This document shows positions 1 through 10,823 of a DNA stretch of 64,000 nucleotides, piece after piece. The position numbers were made by a program, and so were the translations under genes. Below the pieces are notes generated by a model, which saw nothing but the letters and a program-made list of their open reading frames with translations, did not search any database and had not been told where the DNA came from. Position 1 is the first letter of the stretch; every line of letters begins with the position of its first letter. This DNA comes from Angiostrongylus vasorum (Eukaryota; Nematoda; Chromadorea; Rhabditida; Metastrongylidae), in the NCBI GenBank assembly GCA_018806985.1, contig JADANN010000221.1, positions 496,001 to 560,000 on the forward strand, given 5' to 3'.

Positions 1-130
1 GCACCAACTTGCCGACCACGGATGAATGGAATCTTTGGTGAGTTTTGGGCGCGATCATTGATCCCATGTGTTTATTTATATGATCTTATAAACTGGTCTT
101 CTAAAGCTGATGCGAAGTTGGTATAGGTCT

Positions 131-175
131 TCGTTGTTGTTGTCGTTGTTGTTGTCGTTGTTGTTGGTGTTGTTG
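131..175. repeat. GTTGTTGTC-type microsatellite
   Basis: Short tandem array of GTTGTTGTC-like units. It lies next to a PLE terminal-repeat/hammerhead-like motif. The copy at 46491-46580 has CAACAACAA on its other strand in the same relative place, so the microsatellite probably grew from the PLE end. Confidence 0.75.
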
Positions 176-181
176 GTCGAT

Positions 182-219
182 GGCTGACGTTTCGGCGATT
201 TCGCCTTCCTCAAAGCCGT
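182..219 (-). ncRNA. Degenerate hammerhead-like motif of a PLE terminal repeat
   Basis: Read on the minus strand: a GGCT stem-I strand, TTGAGGA (the first core C is T), a GGCG/CGCC-type stem II, GAAAC, GTC, then AGCC pairing with GGCT. The change at core position C3 should inactivate it. The sequence on towards about 100 matches the tail of the copies at 46526-46580 and 11940-12000. Confidence 0.5.
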
Positions 220-329
220 GATGTTGAGAATCCCATGTGTATTGCATTGCGCCTCCGAGCACTCCGCTACACGCGGCTATGGCACCGATACGATTAGAAA
301 GAAAGTGGTTGAGATAAAAAGCAAAACAA

Positions 330-500
330 AGGTCACGGTGGTGCAGTGAGTAATATGTGAGGGCCCGAAACGGGTAATCGCCGATTTGAATCTGGTCTGA
401 CGTCCGGGCTTTGCAATTATCTCAGCTTCGTTGGGACTTTATTTCATATAGTAACCTACTGTGAAAAAAAATAATGGACAGTAAATGAAAGTTGAACATT
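330..500 (+). mobile_element. S2 tRNA-derived SINE, diverged copy
   Basis: A-box-like TGGTGCAGTGAG near 340 and B-box-like ATTTGAATC near 396 are followed by the S2 body: a GCAATTATCTCAGC stretch, then a tail of the ATAATGGACAGTAAATGAAA kind. The copies at 12085, 32430 and 38240 show the same order. Confidence 0.6.
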
Positions 501-589
501 AAAAATCAATCTGTTTTTCACTGCACATTACAGCCAGAACGGCGAATTTTTGGCTTTCGTATGCGCATGGGCTACCTACTTATTAACAG

Positions 590-840
590 TTTCAACTTTT
601 CACTTTGCTTCAGGTGTAGAACGGTCGGAAAATGACTGACGTTGAGTTCTTCGGCAACTTTGCGAGTTCTTCTCAGAGGATCGTTTTCCACGACTGTTCT
701 CAGTTGGTCATTATCAACTTTTGAACAAAAGCCGCAACGCTCGTTATCTTAAGGCTCTCATCTCCATGCGCCACTAGCTTGTATGTTCTCTAGGAATTTT
801 TTGGGCCAAATTCATTCTTGCCAGTTTTTTCTGCTGCTTT
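590..840 (-). pseudogene. Mariner-family transposase N-terminal remnant
   Basis: The minus strand encodes a peptide with KVDNDQLRTVVENDP, then TRKVAEELNVSH and VLHLKQ. This is the paired helix-turn-helix DNA-binding region of mariner transposases. A short piece upstream (about 765-815), WPKKFLENIQASGAW-like, may be the start. No DDD catalytic part is seen and stops interrupt the frame, so it is a dead N-terminal fragment. The match rests on my memory of the family. Confidence 0.6.
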
Positions 841-1737
841 AGGTCTGATTTTGAACGGAGGTAACAAAATTGCCCGGATATACGTACCGTCTGACATCGT
901 TCGTATAGTCTAAACTACATTGAAAATGGAAAGGAGATGATAACTCATCAGTAGGAAAAAACACAAAGCAAGAAATTTTGCATTAACATTGTCCTGAGTG
1001 ATCTGTAACAAAACTGTATTTATTGCAGAATTTATTCGAATATCAGATGGAAAGTCTCAACAACGCATCATTCATAATTACGTTCTAAGTTAGCTGATAC
1101 TTACATCAGCATCGAGTTGGGTACGATAGGAGAAGCAATATTTTCATAGAAAATGAATCATAGCTCTGCAATGGGGAAGGAACGATGTAAATCTCAAAGG
1201 CAGTAGGTCCCTGTACGTTTTTTACTATATCTATTTTCCGCAGTTGTAATCACAGAGCTGAAGGTCAGCGATCCTAGTGAGGAAAACAAGAGAACATCCC
1301 CGCCCGTTCATTTATAACGCTCCTTTGTGACACCATTACTTTTTTTTTCTTGGTAGCCTCCATGATCTATCAGGTTATCGTTTTGAATGGTCGAATATCT
1401 GAATATAGTATTCACAAAACCTAGCAAAAAGTGAACAGAACCGCTTATGGATGATTACTAAGTGGCTTTCACTACATCACGAAATAAGAGAATTTTCCAT
1501 AAACATTGAAGAGTGCACTGAGGATATGTCTAGGAAACATGGACTTTTTCATCAAATTTTCGGACTATTTGGATTTTTTTTCACCTTTTCAAACCCGTTC
1601 GAATTACTAAGAAAACACATAACACACCAAGTTACAAGTGAGGTGCAAAAAAGTGGTAGTGTTATTTTTGTGTGAGCACTTCGGACTATGTGCATTGAGT
1701 CAAACGCATGCAAGGTGCATGCAGAAATTGACAGAGT
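841..1737. other. No feature recognised
   Basis: AT-rich sequence with only short open frames. I see no exon, repeat family member or RNA gene here. Confidence 0.5.
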
Positions 1738-1835
1738 TGTCTTCAAAAAGTAGGCATTCCTACGTATGTGTTGGAGAACAGTTTATAGCGTTCCCCCTTC
1801 GAAAACATCTTGTTTGCGAAGTGAAATGGACGACC
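1738..1835 (+). repeat. Dispersed repeat, partner of 4272-4375
   Basis: About 95 bp, from CTTCAAAAAGTAGGC through ACAGTTTAT to TGTTTGCGAAGTGAAATG, recurs with substitutions at 4272-4375 in the same orientation. Its element type is unknown. Confidence 0.55.
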
Positions 1836-3714
1836 AGCCAGCTGCGCGACACCGATAACCGCCGTCATTTGTGGCACTGCCAAATACGATTGGTTGACTC
1901 GTTCATTTAAGCTTATTCATGGCTCGTTATACATTATTTCGTTATTAGAACGATTATTGTTATTTCTGTTATTGGCATTTTGATATTCGGAGGGCCGTTA
2001 TTCAGTGGTGGCATGAGCAAAACATACCTTCAAGTCGTTTCTTCAAATATCATTCCTTGACTGCAAATCGTTTCCTGTTGCGTGTGAAGTGTTTCAGGTA
2101 AATCACATGCAAATCCTCCCATAATCTAATAGTGCTTGTTTTCTCCTGAATTCCATTCTACCGTTCTTCACCTCCATTTGTTGTCACCTACCCCATGTCC
2201 TAATCATCTTTACCATCTTCGATTATTAAACAAACACGAAGTTGATCCGTATTGATTCGAATCGGTGGTCCACAGGTGGTCGTCTAACATCTTTGTTCGG
2301 TTTCCGATGCCTCCTCAAGGTTCACGGAGATAATATGTTTTGCGAAGGTCGCAAATACGTAGTTCTTTTTGATGTTGAATGTACGGGTCAAATTTAAAGA
2401 TTTTTGGATGAGATCCAACAGCAGAAACTAGTCGGTATACTCATAATATGCACGATAATTCACCTGAAGTGCTGGTGTAGCAAACATTATGATATCGCGA
2501 AGATCACTTTGATCAGCCCTTTGGTGCTCTGTTTGTGTCGCTATTCATTTTCTTGGTCGCAACTTGGAAATCAGGGAAAAAAGATTCTGGGTTATTTCTT
2601 TTTTTCAACAAGAATCTTAGCACGTAGTGTTGAGGTTGTCGTACAGAATGCAAATTTCTCGGTGTCAGTTTTATGTCATGGCTAGGGGCTACAAAGCAAA
2701 TCTTTTCCCAATAAAAGTGAAAAAATATTATTTTGCGATTTTTTAAAGATGTTCCTGATTGAGGCTATTGGACACATCGTTGATTTGCCATCCACTTACG
2801 AGAAAGATGCTGTCGAGACCCTCGCGATTATACACTACTTGTCTTTCTATTTTTCGGCTTACAGTAGCTGTTCTCTTCCAGCTTGTGATTTGTGTTTCCG
2901 CAACGAAAAGGTGGTATTGGGATCCAGAAGAGAAAGATGCAACCATGGAGATGTAAAAATCGCATCATCTTTTGCTTGAGAGGGCGTGGTTGATCTGTTC
3001 GTGAAGTGTGCTACAAGGCAACTTTTTGGTGTCAAGCTGCGAGTTTCTTCCGGAAATTTCGTTTTAATGAAATTTCATTCTTCTGTGTTTGTCGTCGGTT
3101 TTCGTGCAGAACCTATTTAAGTGGCATATCTTTGAAAAGCATCGTTTTATTATTCAAGAAAATCCGGAATTAAACTGTTTTGGCTCTATATGCTTCAATT
3201 AAAGCATCCAAACTGTTCATGTCGTTAGTATCCCTTATCTGCGAAGCTCTCATCTGTACAATAAAGCTTCTAAAACCAGTCTAATGGCATGTGATTGGTA
3301 ACGGCTTCTTGACCAGGTGTACAACTGATATTCCACTCAGCGCTGCTGCTTTGCATTCGTTGTTAAATTTACACAATAAAATTGCTCGATTTTACTATTT
3401 TCCAACCCCCATTCCGGCACCACTCTCTGAGCACGTGGTATGTCTTGTAGGCCAAAGTAGTACTATAAAACTTTATCTCGAAATCTGGTTTCTAAAACAG
3501 TATACGTAAGCACACTAAAGCATATTTAGCCCGTCGCCGACTATATGCTTTGATTTCAGTGTATTGCTGTGTAGAAAATGGTTGTTCTCATCTTTTTTGA
3601 ATTTTGACAACTTAAGTACAAGTACTTTTCATCTTGGCCGTACGAAATTCCGATTTTCTGGATTCAATGATCCACTTTTTTTTTCACAGTGCCTATGTTG
3701 GAAATTTTATTTTT
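1836..3714. other. Unassigned, repeat-poor stretch
   Basis: No gene recognised. Around 2250-2275 the words GATTCGAATCGGTGGTCCAC also occur at 52183-52202, next to a PLE-end motif, so a small PLE-associated scrap may be present. The overlapping open frames at 2743-2979 lie on both strands and look like chance. Confidence 0.4.
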
Positions 3715-3900
3715 TATCTATTTATTGGATGACCCGTCATCACACCTACTATGCTGATCCCAGTACTTCCTGTATTCGATTCGTTGTCTCTCATCCAACA
3801 TCCATAAACAATCTTTGAACATTTCACATCTTTTTTTTCAGATGCTGCTTGAAAATTTCCTTATCTCTATGAAATTCGTAGAATACTGTCGAGTCAATCT
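3715..3900 (-). mobile_element. S3 tRNA-derived SINE, partial
   Basis: Carries the S3 body (a TGACCCGTC start, the ATCCAACATCC region, then GTAGAATACTGTCGAGTC) as in 4745-5115 and 15695-16060. The tRNA-like head is missing because R4 sequence begins at about 3900. Confidence 0.55.
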
Positions 3901-4260
3901 CGTCTCCAGTGGTTGTGCGGGTCCCTGCATAATTTTCATTATTCGGAGATTTGCCGCTTTAGCCATTATGGTTCCCTGGAGTCTTGAGGTCAGCCCTCAT
4001 CAGGTCCACTCTACCGCAGGCAGTCACCGCTCTTCTGAGTCCGAGGCAGATTTGCGACTAGTTTGATACCAGGATGGTGCTGAGTCTTGGTACTACTTTA
4101 CTCTGGCTGGGCTTCCGGCTGGAAACGTCGCACTTCTTCTCAGCGTCGGACACCCTACTGAGGGCATGAATTCGTCTGCTGTACATCGCACAATGACATC
4201 CAGCAACACCCAATAAAAAGAAGGCGGTAAACCGTTGGAAGGGGTAGGATAGACAACCAC
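3900..4260 (+). repeat. R4 dispersed repeat
   Basis: About 360 bp beginning TGGTTGTGCGGG and ending GGTAAACCGTTGG. Shared with 28510, 41000 (+) and 19190, 21575, 41490, 48495 (-). This copy is diverged. It keeps ATACCAGGA at about 4067 but has lost a clear right hairpin arm. Confidence 0.65.
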
Positions 4261-4271
4261 AGTGACGGAGT

Positions 4272-4375
4272 CTCTTCAAAAATTAGGCGTTGCTGCGTGT
4301 GGGTTAAAGAACAGTTTATTGTCTTCCTCTTCAAAAGCATCCTGTTTGCGAAGTGAAATGACGAAGTGAAACTGA
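4272..4375 (+). repeat. Dispersed repeat, partner of 1738-1835
   Basis: Same 95-bp sequence as 1738-1835, including the TGTTTGCGAAGTGAAATG end. It follows directly on an R4 copy. Confidence 0.55.
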
Positions 4376-4744
4376 GATATTTGCAAAATTTGAGCTCCCA
4401 GGCCAGTTTAGAATCTTCTTTTCCGAGAATTCTCATGTTATCCGTTGTAAATACCACTGAGCCCTTTGCTTCTGCCTTTCTGACAGTCAGGTTTTTGCCC
4501 TAACGGTCTCATCAACAATCAACGGTCAGCGGGAACGATCTGGGAAGCACAAAGGCGTTGAACCTAGTTAAGCTAAAGCTACAGTAGAAGAAACAACGTT
4601 TTGCTGTTCACATGCAGAAAGTCCTTATTTTTGGCGTAAATGTGAGTCGATGATATGTGAGAAATGAGTATGGCGCTCAGTTACTTCTTATCTGCAAAAC
4701 CCTTCTATTAAATGGTTGAACAAACTGCTAATGTGTGATTTTTA

Positions 4745-5115
4745 TAATTTTGTTTGTGCCATCTTCACATATACTGTCGGATCCTAGCACTTCTCATATA
4801 CAATTCGTTTTCTTGCATCCATCGTCCACGAAGGTCTTCCAAGTTTTTACATGTGGTTTCGCTTGCTAGTTGAGGATTTTCATTTCATCTCGAATGTCGT
4901 AGAATGCTGGTCAAGCAATTCTCCCTGGAGTTTTGAGATATTCGGGCTGGAGAGATCTCAATTGTACTACAGGGAGTGATTTGTTTTTCCAGATAAGTCC
5001 AGTACCGATTCCCCGACCCCGGAGGGATGAGAACCTTGCTTGGCCCGAAGCGGAATCGAACTGGCACCATGCTCGTGATGACGGACAACACTACCACTGT
5101 GCTATCCGCCTCTTA
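4745..5115 (-). mobile_element. S3 tRNA-derived SINE
   Basis: On the minus strand the head reads TAGCACAGTGGTAGTG (A box) and AGTTCGATTCC (B box, about 5057-5067), a good RNA polymerase III promoter. A body of about 300 bp follows, shared with 8395-8755 and 15695-16060. tRNA origin is inferred from the two boxes and their spacing. Confidence 0.75.
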
Positions 5116-6639
5116 TCTATAGCAATAATAATAATATTAATAAAAAATAACAATAGTGATATTAATACTAATCCTATAAAGCACATTCTTCGTAAATATG
5201 GGAATGTTCTCTACCCGTTCATACTGCATCGATCGCTTAGTCGTCTACTAAGGGCAATGTCTTTTGAACTTTCCCACGAAAATCTGATAAGCCGTAAGTA
5301 AGAAAATTTGCTACGCTGTTATCTCATGTAAACGCTCGCGGCTACAATATTATGTGTGCATCTCGCCATATCTGATTATACTGTCTGAGAAACTTCCCAA
5401 TACGTCTTGTTAGCAAACTATATCTTCATCCATTCTAGCCTCACTGCGCCCACCACTGAGCGAATACAAGCAGCTCATCAGTTAGCTTTCTCCAGTTGGT
5501 CCAGTCGGTCCAGTTCGTTCAATTCGTTCAATTCGTCCAGCCAGTGCCCTTCCAATCGGTCTCGTATACTTCGCTTCGCTGTTATTGTGCTGTTATTATT
5601 GTTACTACAGTCATAGAATTTATAAGCCAGTGTCTCAAGGTGCTCGACTTAGTGACTTAGAGACAGAAGTCCCGCGTGGCAGCTACAAAGATTAATATTC
5701 CCAACTACTTGCTATTCGTATAAAGTTGTGAACGCCACAGTAAATACTACTGGTACTACTACTAGTGCTACTACTACTACTTTTTTCTAATAACTCCCCG
5801 GTAAAATTCGGTAACTAGACGACTTATGAATTTTATAACTTGATATGCTTGTATAAGAGACTCTGCTCTTTCACTCTCGAAAAACAGTAACTTATCTAAG
5901 ATGCAATCTTCAGTTTAAGTTCATTAAAGAATAAAACTCGTAGAAATCCAACGTTCATCACCGTCGAGCAAGGAAGTCTATATCATGTTGTTGTCGATCT
6001 GTAAATTGGGATAGTGTTTATTTCAATCGAAAGGAGCAGAGATATTCTTGTTGAAGGATGTTACTACTTTCTGGCTTTATTAGCTAGAAGTAGACATCGG
6101 GGCCAATAGGTCGAAAAGTTGGCAGGGTCAATAAATGGAAGGGATTTCGTTTAGTTTTCAGCACAGAAACCGTAGATATTGTTGTGTGACTCTTGATGCA
6201 ATTTCTAGAAAATTCGCACCAATCGTGTCTAAGGCGCTCGCTCTCTTGAGAGGTCATCGTCATTTATGTCAATTGACGATGACTTCAACTTGGATGGCAG
6301 TCGATTTCTCGCCATGAGTGTTAATGAAAAACCTCCTTTGCTTTCTGTCGAAGAGCAGAAGAAAGCTAATCGGAGATAGGAAGAGAGGATTTGTTGTGAA
6401 AAGCTACAAATGTTTCCAAGATAAAAAGGTTAATTAGTACCTCCCTGAAGATGGGAATTCTTAGGCTACCACATCTGAAGGATTGCTAGATATCCAATCC
6501 CGGTTTTCCACGACATCCTGTTGCAGTACTTGTTATGATGAGAAGGATAATTGGATGTCTGTTCCAAACATTCATTTTTCCGACAATATAACTTGTGACA
6601 GACAATACAGGTTTTTAAAAAAACTAGACCGTTAACCTA
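5116..6639. other. Low-complexity stretches, otherwise unassigned
   Basis: Holds AT-rich low complexity (5121-5175), short GTTCAATTC/GTCCAG repeats (5495-5545) and an ACT trinucleotide run (5745-5785). The 60-codon frame at 6135 could be the decayed 5' part of the piggyBac element that follows, but I cannot show it. Confidence 0.45.
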
Positions 6640-7200
6640 CCCCATTGATAGGAAATGGCATGCCAAAAGTACATATGTATTAACGAATCCATCTGCCATC
6701 ATATGGGCAGAGCCATGTTCCATCTGTACATGCCACACAAAAAGTACAACCACGGGCTCAATCGATTCCAAATCATACTTCTCGACATCACGGGATGTGG
6801 CACACCACATATTGTTAAAGCTCATATCCCAAATTCGATGAAAGAAGCATCTTTACACCGGAATTTGAAACACAACCGTTTTTGGTGGACGTTTACTGCA
6901 ACGAAGGGTGCGCCATATGGAAACTGCTAGAAGAACAAAAAGAGGCCTTTCAAGCCAGTCATCCAACTGATAATGAAGGGCGGATAGAGTAACAGAATTG
7001 GGACGGCGTAGTAGTGCTGCAATGGAAAGACAAGGAGAAGGATATTATTACGGTGCCCACGGTTGACGACGCGTCTGTTTCTTCTAACTCATCAAAACTG
7101 TGGGAGATTGAGGGGCTACAACCAAAGAAAGCTTTTCGTCGACATATGTGATCAGATGGCGGCCTCTTGTCCATTTGTCAGACGGAATAGCAAGTGATAT
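6640..7200 (+). pseudogene. piggyBac-like (DDE_Tnp_1_7) transposase remnant
   Basis: Three pieces in family order, in shifting frames. Near 6673-6780 is ICINESICHHMGRAMF with YMPHKK, the place where piggyBac transposases have a D-E-S motif followed by GR and a YMP(K/L)KP-like stretch. At about 7002-7061 is DGVVVLQWKDK followed by a VPT-like turn. At 7138-7158 is VDICDQM, then a PFVRRNSK-like run. The first catalytic Asp is replaced by Asn (6682-6684). Stops and frame changes separate the pieces, so it is inactive. I did not find the TTAA-flanked ends. Confidence 0.62.
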
Positions 7201-8394
7201 GCACATTTCTGTTTGCTTATGGCATACATATATGCTCATCTACTCATACTTTATGTACGTGTCGCTCATCTTCCACTTGATCACCCAGACCTGCCTGATG
7301 AACTCCTGGAAGACATTCGATGAGACGTGCTTAAAACCTCCCTGAATGGTTTCAAGATGGCCGTCTACCTCTGTAGTAGTGAAGGCAGGATTGCTCAGAC
7401 ACCGTTAACTTCGCATTTTATTGAATAAAGCAGCACCAACGTTACGAAAAGATGGAAACGATGTGTTGGTTATTACAAACCTATTGCAGAGCTCCATGAT
7501 CGGAAGGATGCTGCTGAACGTGCCAGTCAGGTTAGCACTAGATGCAGACGTTGTATGAATAAAAGGACGTTATTGTCTCAAATGTTTCATTAGACGTGCA
7601 ATCTGTACACCACCTGTAATGAATTCGATGTGGTTGTTATTTATGTAAATTTTATGTAAAGATCATTGATTTTTATGCAGGAAGGGAAGTGAATGACCTC
7701 GGTCGATTATGAGTGTAGGCAATCTTTGTAAAATCTTGTTATATATTGGAAAAAAGGCGATTTGATGACTGTTTCGAAATACAAACTGTACGGAGGATCA
7801 GTGGTGGAGGCATGTAGCACCGATCCGTACTGTAGCAGTCCCCCTTGGTGAACTTAACATCTTATGTTAGCGAAAGTTCCTCTCTAAGTGTCGAATTCCA
7901 GTGTTCCTGTAAACGCTTTTTCTGCACCTCTTCACTGTCCACGGTCCCTATTACGCATGCTCTTTTCAATATCAGTAGCCTCTTCTCTTAAAATGAACTC
8001 GTCCGAAAAAAGTCTTATGTTGTAAATTATTAAGTGTTGAGCTTTTGAATAGCTAACCCTGACATTACATCTGAGTTTGGCAAGCTATCGATAGAATGCA
8101 AAACGTTTGGTGAAAAAATCTTTGTAGACCACTCAACAGGCTTATACACATTTCGGTACACGTGGTCCGTTTTGTGTTAACAACGATAAGACTACGTCAC
8201 CTCTACGCAAGACGTGCGTAGTTCACGTATAGAAACGAAGAGTAGACGAAATCGTATTGCACCATTGCATTTCCACCTCAGTGCTTTAGTTCACTACGCA
8301 GAGCTTTAGTACTGATCTTCTTATACTCAATCGATAGCTTATCTAACTCAGATCTCAGTTACTGAGCAGTGGACAGTGAAAACCTATCCTTTTT
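7201..8394. other. No feature recognised
   Basis: May include the decayed 3' part of the piggyBac element. No repeat family or exon recognised. Confidence 0.4.
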
Positions 8395-8755
8395 TTTGTA
8401 CGACCCGTCTTTCACATCTGCTCTACGTATCCCAGCGCATCTTGCATTGATTCGTTCCGTCTCGTCCACCATTCACGAATATCTTCTTTTGCGTATAGGT
8501 TCGGCTGCTGGTTGAAGATTTCCCCTTCGTCATGGATGTCGCTCAATGCTGATTGAGTCGATTCTCCCTGAAGTCCTGAAATAACCGGTTTATAGCGTTC
8601 CTTCATGGATTTTAGAGAGTGGAATTTTCCCAAACAAGTCTGGGACCAACTTCCCGACATCGGAGTGTTGGAAGTTTGGTGAGCCAGGTGAAGGCTTGAA
8701 CCTGTACCGTGGTCGTGATAATCGACATTACCATCACTATGGCACCCGTAGCTGG
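8395..8755 (-). mobile_element. S3 tRNA-derived SINE
   Basis: The body matches 15695-16060, including GTTGAAGATTTCC, ATGGATGTCG and GAGTCGATTCTCCCTG. The head at about 8680-8750 is a diverged tRNA-like part (AACCTGTACC, then CATTACCATCACTATGGC on the plus strand). Confidence 0.65.
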
Positions 8756-10784
8756 AACCTGTTCTGGAAATTTACGAACTCTTTTTTTGGCGAATTGATT
8801 TTGCAGCGAAAGATACGTGCTTTGCAAAGGGCAATGTACTACAAAGAATGTTGCTGGTGAAGAGACTGCAAATATTTCTATATTTGAACACCATTGCATG
8901 ACGCTCATAGAGACTCTTTTTTAATAATATTATGATGACTCACTAAGCAGACATGCCAAGTGTGGCTCATTGTTCAGAGGATGTGCCTCATCATTCGGGT
9001 TAACACATTTCTCAATAGAATCAGCTAGCATTCTTATTACCGCAAGTTTTTACTGACGTCTTAACATTGGTCTCAAAAATGTTTGCGCTGGAATCTATGC
9101 GTGCAATTTAAATATCCAACGTAAAAAATAACACTGCTTAAGCTGAACTTGTAGTCCTTACACAAATTTGATCCTTTAATTCAGATATATGCTTCATCCT
9201 AAAGATGCCCACTTTTTATGGTCGGTATTGAAACTTTCTAAACAATAGTGTTTCTGCAACGACTTCATCTAGCGACCACCTGTTTAGTATGTTTTGAAGC
9301 GTATTTACAAATATAATGTCCATGCATGGTCTTCTAGTCTTTTTTCAAAGACCCGTACTACCTCAGTGTAAGTTAGAAAGAATTTGTCTATAACAAGAAG
9401 AAGCAGAAATATACCTACCACTCCTATTTGCTGGTTTGTTCGCTGCTGTCCAATTATGTATAGCTTCCCTGACTGTTGCTTAGAATAACCTGATTACAAC
9501 TGCCGATAAGATGAGGTTTTCATAGGAGTAAGTCCTCGACCATGAGATGGTTTATGAGCGCAGTATGTAAAACTTGTAGCCGTGTTCTTGGACTTAATGT
9601 TATTAAAGATCCGTATCTCAAGCCATAGTGAACATCCTTTAATACAGATAACATCCCAGATGGTCGTGGTGTGTTAATTTACAATGGAGATGTGAGACAG
9701 TATATTGTTAGACCACTCAGCCCTGATTTCATTACAAACACCTAAACTCTGTCTTTGTCACTTTCAATGAAGAGTTGAAGATCGAGAACGTAGCAAGAGC
9801 CTCATATACTGTTCACATAGACGTTTTATAATATTTCTCAGGAGTCATAGAACAATGACGCTAGGCTGATGGCTATCTGATAAAAAACTATGGCGATTCC
9901 TGCTGATTCATCGAGGTTGCCAGTTTCTGAAACTGTGGATGAGTATTTACTTTTAGTTCATAGGTGGTTGATAGCAGGTAGACCTTTCAACAACTATGTA
10001 TCAGGTCAGCGTGAATGTGATTTATTGAAGTGAAACTAACAGAACTAAAATATCTTCACCAATAATGTAAAGGATTTTTTTCTTCTGCAGAAATAGCACT
10101 GTTTTTTTTCTTAAAAACCTAGAATTTAAACAGCATTAAAATGAGAACGACTCTCAAGAAAAAATTATTGCACTGTCCTAGATACACACAACAGAATCGC
10201 TTCAACAAGTATGTCAAGTTCTCAACTTTTCAAGGATTCTTCTATTTACCAAAAACTTTTGGAGTTATCAAGAAACTAGAATCGTTTATCCTGTTCAATA
10301 GCTCTGTGATGTTCTCAAGCCCTCAGGCCTTTTAACTTTCGAAATATCACTGCCTGTAGTCCTCCTTGTTACTTGCTGTGCTCGTTATTTTAATCCTGCC
10401 GAGTTGTGCTGTTTCTGCAGCCGACATGAAACTAGGCGTGGTTCTACGCAGCAGCCACGCAAATTTGAGCGTGGGCGTTACGAGACCAGTTTAGCCTAGA
10501 GTTTATTCCTACTTCTTTTGGATATAGAAGAAGGAAAGAAGTAGTGGAAAGAAGCATTTAATCAGCAGAGTAGATGTTCGTGATAGTGATATGCGATTTA
10601 TGTCAGTTCGCAGTGGCTTATCATTCTGAGTCATATCAGATTCTCTTTCTAGAGTGGATGTTTCATTCAGAAGTTCATGCTGTGCGGTAATCATTCCCGT
10701 TTGATGAAACGATGAGTACGTTGACTAATTCCCATACCTCTATGTATCTATGGCCTTTCCATAATCGTTCTAGTGAAATGCACT
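8756..10784. other. Unassigned upstream region of the ERMP1-like gene
   Basis: About 2 kb without a recognised gene or repeat. It includes the probable promoter of the gene starting at 10824, but I see no defined promoter element. Confidence 0.4.
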
Positions 10785-10794
10785 AATTTTTAAG
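10785..10794 (+). promoter_or_regulatory. Possible trans-splice (spliced leader) acceptor
   Basis: AATTTTTAAG ends 29 bases before the chosen ATG at 10824. Nematode mRNAs often receive a spliced leader at such a site close to the start codon. This is an inference from position and sequence only. Confidence 0.3.
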
Positions 10795-10823
10795 GTTCTC
10801 AAGAAAGTACCTCATTACCGGTA

